Shown here: piece after piece, positions 61,615 to 64,000 of the stretch
Layout of the letters: the number at the start of each line of letters is the position of its first letter
How positions within the stretch are numbered: position 1 is the stretch's first letter
Assembly: GCF_003252755.1 (NCBI RefSeq)
Contig: NZ_QEPT01000002.1
Span: 310,001 to 374,000, forward strand
DNA length: 64,000 nucleotides
Origin: Haemophilus parainfluenzae
GTDB lineage: Bacteria; Pseudomonadota; Gammaproteobacteria; Enterobacterales; Pasteurellaceae
Direction: 5' to 3'
Translations under genes and position numbers: made by a program
The notes under the pieces: model-generated
Databases searched by the model: none
Told to the model about the DNA's origin: nothing
What the model saw: the letters and a program-made list of their open reading frames with translations, nothing else

Positions 61615-63435
61615 ATGGTTAGATTTAATTCCTCTAAGAAAGCAGGAAAGCCAAAGAAAACAATTAGAAAATTGGCTCAACCTGCGTCAGTAAAACCAAA
61701 CAAACCGAAGATGGTATTTGAGAAATGCTTCCTTCGGGGGCGTTATCTCATCGCAACAAGTTTTATTTTCTTAGGTTTAGGCGCATTAGTGGCTCGTGCC
61801 GCTTATGTGCAATCAGTTAATTCTGAAATCCTTTCTGGTGAAGCGGACAAACGCTCATTACGTAAAGATGACGTCCTTTCTGTTCGTGGCTCAATTTTAG
61901 ATCGTAATGGTCAATTGTTATCGGTGAGTGTGCCGATGAGTGCGATCGTGGCAGAACCGCGTTTAATGCTAAAAGAAAATGCATTAGATGATAAAGAACG
62001 TATCAAAGCCCTTGCTAACGAATTAAATATGACTCCAGCAGAGTTAGTGAAGAAAATTGAGAAAAATGCAAAATCAGGTTTCTTGTATTTAGCGCGCCAA
62101 GTAGAAGCGAGCAAAGCGAATTATATTCGTGACCTCAAAATTAAAGGTATATCATTAGAGACTGAGCCACGTCGTTTTTATCCTCGTGTAGAAGAAGCGG
62201 CTCAATTAATCGGCTTTACCAATATTGATGGTAAAGGAATTGAAGGCGTTGAGGCGAGCTTTAACTCAATGTTAGTAGGGAAAGATGGTGCTCGCGTTGT
62301 TCGTAAAGATAAACGTGGTAATGTGGTTGAGCATATTGCGGATGAGAAAAAATACGATGCACAAGATGTCACCCTAAGTATTGATGAAAAGTTACAATCT
62401 ATGGTGTATCGTGAAATCAAAAAAGCGGTAACTGAGAACAACGCAGAATCAGGCACTGCCGTATTGGTGGATGTACGTACGGGTGAAGTATTAGCCATGG
62501 CAACTGCACCTTCTTATAATCCAAATAATTTAGCTAATGTAAAAGACGAGTTAAAACGTAACCGTGCCATTACTGATACATTTGAACCCGGTTCAACCGT
62601 AAAACCTTTCGTTGTGTTGACCGCACTTCAACGTGGCGCAGTGAGACGTGATGAGGTAATTAATACAGGTTCATTTACCGTAAGTGGTAAAGAAATTGTC
62701 GACGTAGCACCTCGTCCACAACAAACTTTAGATGAAATTTTGATTAACTCTAGTAACCGTGGTGTGAGTCGTCTTGCATTACGTATGCCTCCTTCAGCAT
62801 TAATGGAAACGTACCAAAATGCAGGCTTGGGTAAAGATACAGAGTTAGGCTTAATCGGTGAGCAACGTGGCGTATTGAATGCAAACCGTAAACGTTGGGC
62901 GGATATTGAGCGAGCTACAGTTGCCTATGGTTATGGGATTACTTCAACACCATTACAAATTGCGCGCGCCTATGCCACTTTAGGTAGCTTCGGAATTTAT
63001 CGTCCGCTTTCTATCACGAAAGTCGATCCTCCAGTCATTGGGCAACGTGTATTCTCTGAAAAAATTACGAAAGATATAGTGGGCATGTTAGAGAAAGTGG
63101 CAATTAAAAATAAACGCGCGATGGTTGAAGGTTATCGTGTTGGTGTGAAAACAGGTACTGCACGTAAAATTGAAAATGGCCACTATGTCAATAAATATGT
63201 GGCATTTACAGCGGGTATCGCACCAATTAGCGATCCACGTTATGCATTAGTTATTTTGATTAACGATCCGAAAGCAGGGCAGTACTATGGTGGTGCGGTA
63301 TCTGCCCCGGTATTCTCTAGCATTATGGGCTATACCTTGCGTGCTAACGGTATTGCACCAGATGCAGAACCAACAGAAAAAACAGCAAGACGCACTGTTC
63401 GCTTAAGCGATCAAAAATTTGAAAAAATGAATTAA
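61615..63435 (+). CDS. ftsI: Penicillin-binding protein 3, septal transpeptidase
   Basis: A 606-residue class B PBP: membrane anchor near residue 45, pedestal domain with RGSILDRNG, transpeptidase with STVK (active Ser in EPGSTVKPF), SSN (NSSNRGVS) and KTGT ([10 protein letters not shown]). In Haemophilus, substitutions near KTG and SSN give beta-lactam resistance. I did not compare allele by allele. Confidence 0.95.
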   Translation: MVRFNSSKKAGKPKKTIRKLAQPASVKPNKPKMVFEKCFLRGRYLIATSFIFLGLGALVARAAYVQSVNSEILSGEADKRSLRKDDVLSVRGSILDRNGQLLSVSVPMSAIVAEPRLMLKENALDDKERIKALANELNMTPAELVKKIEKNAKSGFLYLARQVEASKANYIRDLKIKGISLETEPRRFYPRVEEAAQLIGFTNIDGKGIEGVEASFNSMLVGKDGARVVRKDKRGNVVEHIADEKKYDAQDVTLSIDEKLQSMVYREIKKAVTENNAESGTAVLVDVRTGEVLAMATAPSYNPNNLANVKDELKRNRAITDTFEPGSTVKPFVVLTALQRGAVRRDEVINTGSFTVSGKEIVDVAPRPQQTLDEILINSSNRGVSRLALRMPPSALMETYQNAGLGKDTELGLIGEQRGVLNANRKRWADIERATVAYGYGITSTPLQIARAYATLGSFGIYRPLSITKVDPPVIGQRVFSEKITKDIVGMLEKVAIKNKRAMVEGYRVGVKTGTARKIENGHYVNKYVAFTAGIAPISDPRYALVILINDPKAGQYYGGAVSAPVFSSIMGYTLRANGIAPDAEPTEKTARRTVRLSDQKFEKMN

Positions 63436-63449
63436 GAAAAGGCAAAACA

Positions 63450-64000
63450 ATGAAAAAATTGACCGCACTTTTTGATCTTCCGGTGCTTTCAGACATTAAT
63501 GTGAAGGCGATGGTGTTAGATAGCCGCAAAGTGACCCAAGGTGATTTGTTTGTGGCAGTAAAGGGACATCGTTTTGATGCGAGTCAATTTGTGCCTCAAG
63601 CTATTTCTTCTGGTGCAAGTGCGGTTATTTTAGAAACAGATTTAGAAAACGAGAATTTGAGCATCCAATGGCAAAATAATGTGCCTGTGATTCATTATTA
63701 TCATTTATCTGCAAATCTTTCGGCATTGGCAGGTCAATTTTATGAAAATCCTTCAGAAAAATTGACTTTAGTCGGAGTCACGGGAACAAACGGTAAAACT
63801 ACAGTTTCTCAATTGTTAGCCCAATGGGCTACGCTATTAGGACATAAAGCGGCTGTCATGGGTACGATTGGCAATGGTTTATTGGACCAAGTCAAAGAAG
63901 CCAAAAATACCACAGGTTCAGCCGTTGAAGTTCAAGCAAACCTCGCTGATTTTGTAGAGAAAGGTGCAGATTTTGCATCTATCGAAGTGTCTTCACATGG
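63450..64000 (+). CDS. murE: UDP-MurNAc-tripeptide synthetase, cut by window end
   Basis: The first about 183 codons are present. [20 protein letters not shown] is the N-terminal domain and [18 protein letters not shown] the ATP loop. The first codons (KLTALFD) are encoded by a USS copy. The gene continues beyond 64000. Confidence 0.95.
   Translation, partial: MKKLTALFDLPVLSDINVKAMVLDSRKVTQGDLFVAVKGHRFDASQFVPQAISSGASAVILETDLENENLSIQWQNNVPVIHYYHLSANLSALAGQFYENPSEKLTLVGVTGTNGKTTVSQLLAQWATLLGHKAAVMGTIGNGLLDQVKEAKNTTGSAVEVQANLADFVEKGADFASIEVSSH

Overview
The window is chromosomal DNA of a Haemophilus species. H. parainfluenzae, H. haemolyticus or a close relative fits best. The USS core AAGTGCGGT and its complement recur between genes and sometimes inside them, the base composition is AT-rich, and the backbone order matches H. 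influenzae (metB-trxA, ligase-gmhA-artPIQM, cstA-like-mraZ-rsmH-ftsL-ftsI-murE). I had no database search, so species and family names rest on recognition of the protein sequences.

Layout. (1) 1-4765: decayed end of an integrative conjugative element (ICEHin1056-like) next to tRNA-Leu. It holds a CI-like repressor with a palindromic operator, a truncated Cox-like gene, broken conjugation genes (DUF4400/TIGR03747 and RAQPRD), a parA/dnaB region scrambled by inversion, and an intact ATPase plus partner pair that looks like defence cargo. (2) 4766-5085: tRNA operon Gly-Cys-Leu on the minus strand with a near-consensus promoter. (3) 5293-11515: metB, trxA, a periplasm-directed ATP-dependent DNA ligase, gmhA and the arginine transporter artPIQM. 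(4) 11553-17641 plus 54080-57504: one accessory island, now split in two. It encodes a WYL regulator, a HAD nucleotidase, a Sir2 protein, an OGFr-like protein, a frameshifted unknown, a free-standing FtsK-gamma domain, a second Zn-binding Sir2, a PP2C phosphatase, a DUF262-HNH nuclease and a double AAA+ ATPase. (5) 18059-54073: a complete-looking Mu-like prophage of about 36.0 kb sitting inside the DUF262-HNH gene. (6) 57548-64000: a zinc-ribbon membrane protein, a CstA-family transporter and the start of the dcw cell-division cluster, ending inside murE.

The prophage runs right to left. The S24-type repressor is transcribed rightward (53019). Ner, MuA and MuB lead a leftward early operon, followed by small early genes, GemA and a Mor/C activator. 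Then come lysis genes (GH108 endolysin, a small membrane protein, overlapping Rz/Rz1 spanins), packaging and head genes (terminase, portal, gpF, gpG, protease/scaffold, gpT), tail genes (sheath, tube, chaperones, tape measure, gp43-gp48 baseplate), fibre genes, and a Com-plus-adenine-methylase module. Both termini carry three copies of an ATTTGCATA motif, probably transposase-binding sites. A 6-bp direct repeat (CATTAT) flanks the element. Removing the prophage and one repeat copy restores a single 554-codon reading frame.

The most interesting item is the island in (4). It combines two NAD-dependent Sir2 enzymes, a phosphatase, a nuclease and an AAA+ motor, is punctuated by related hairpins, and has lost its nuclease gene to the phage. 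A conflict or stress-response role is an inference from domain content only.
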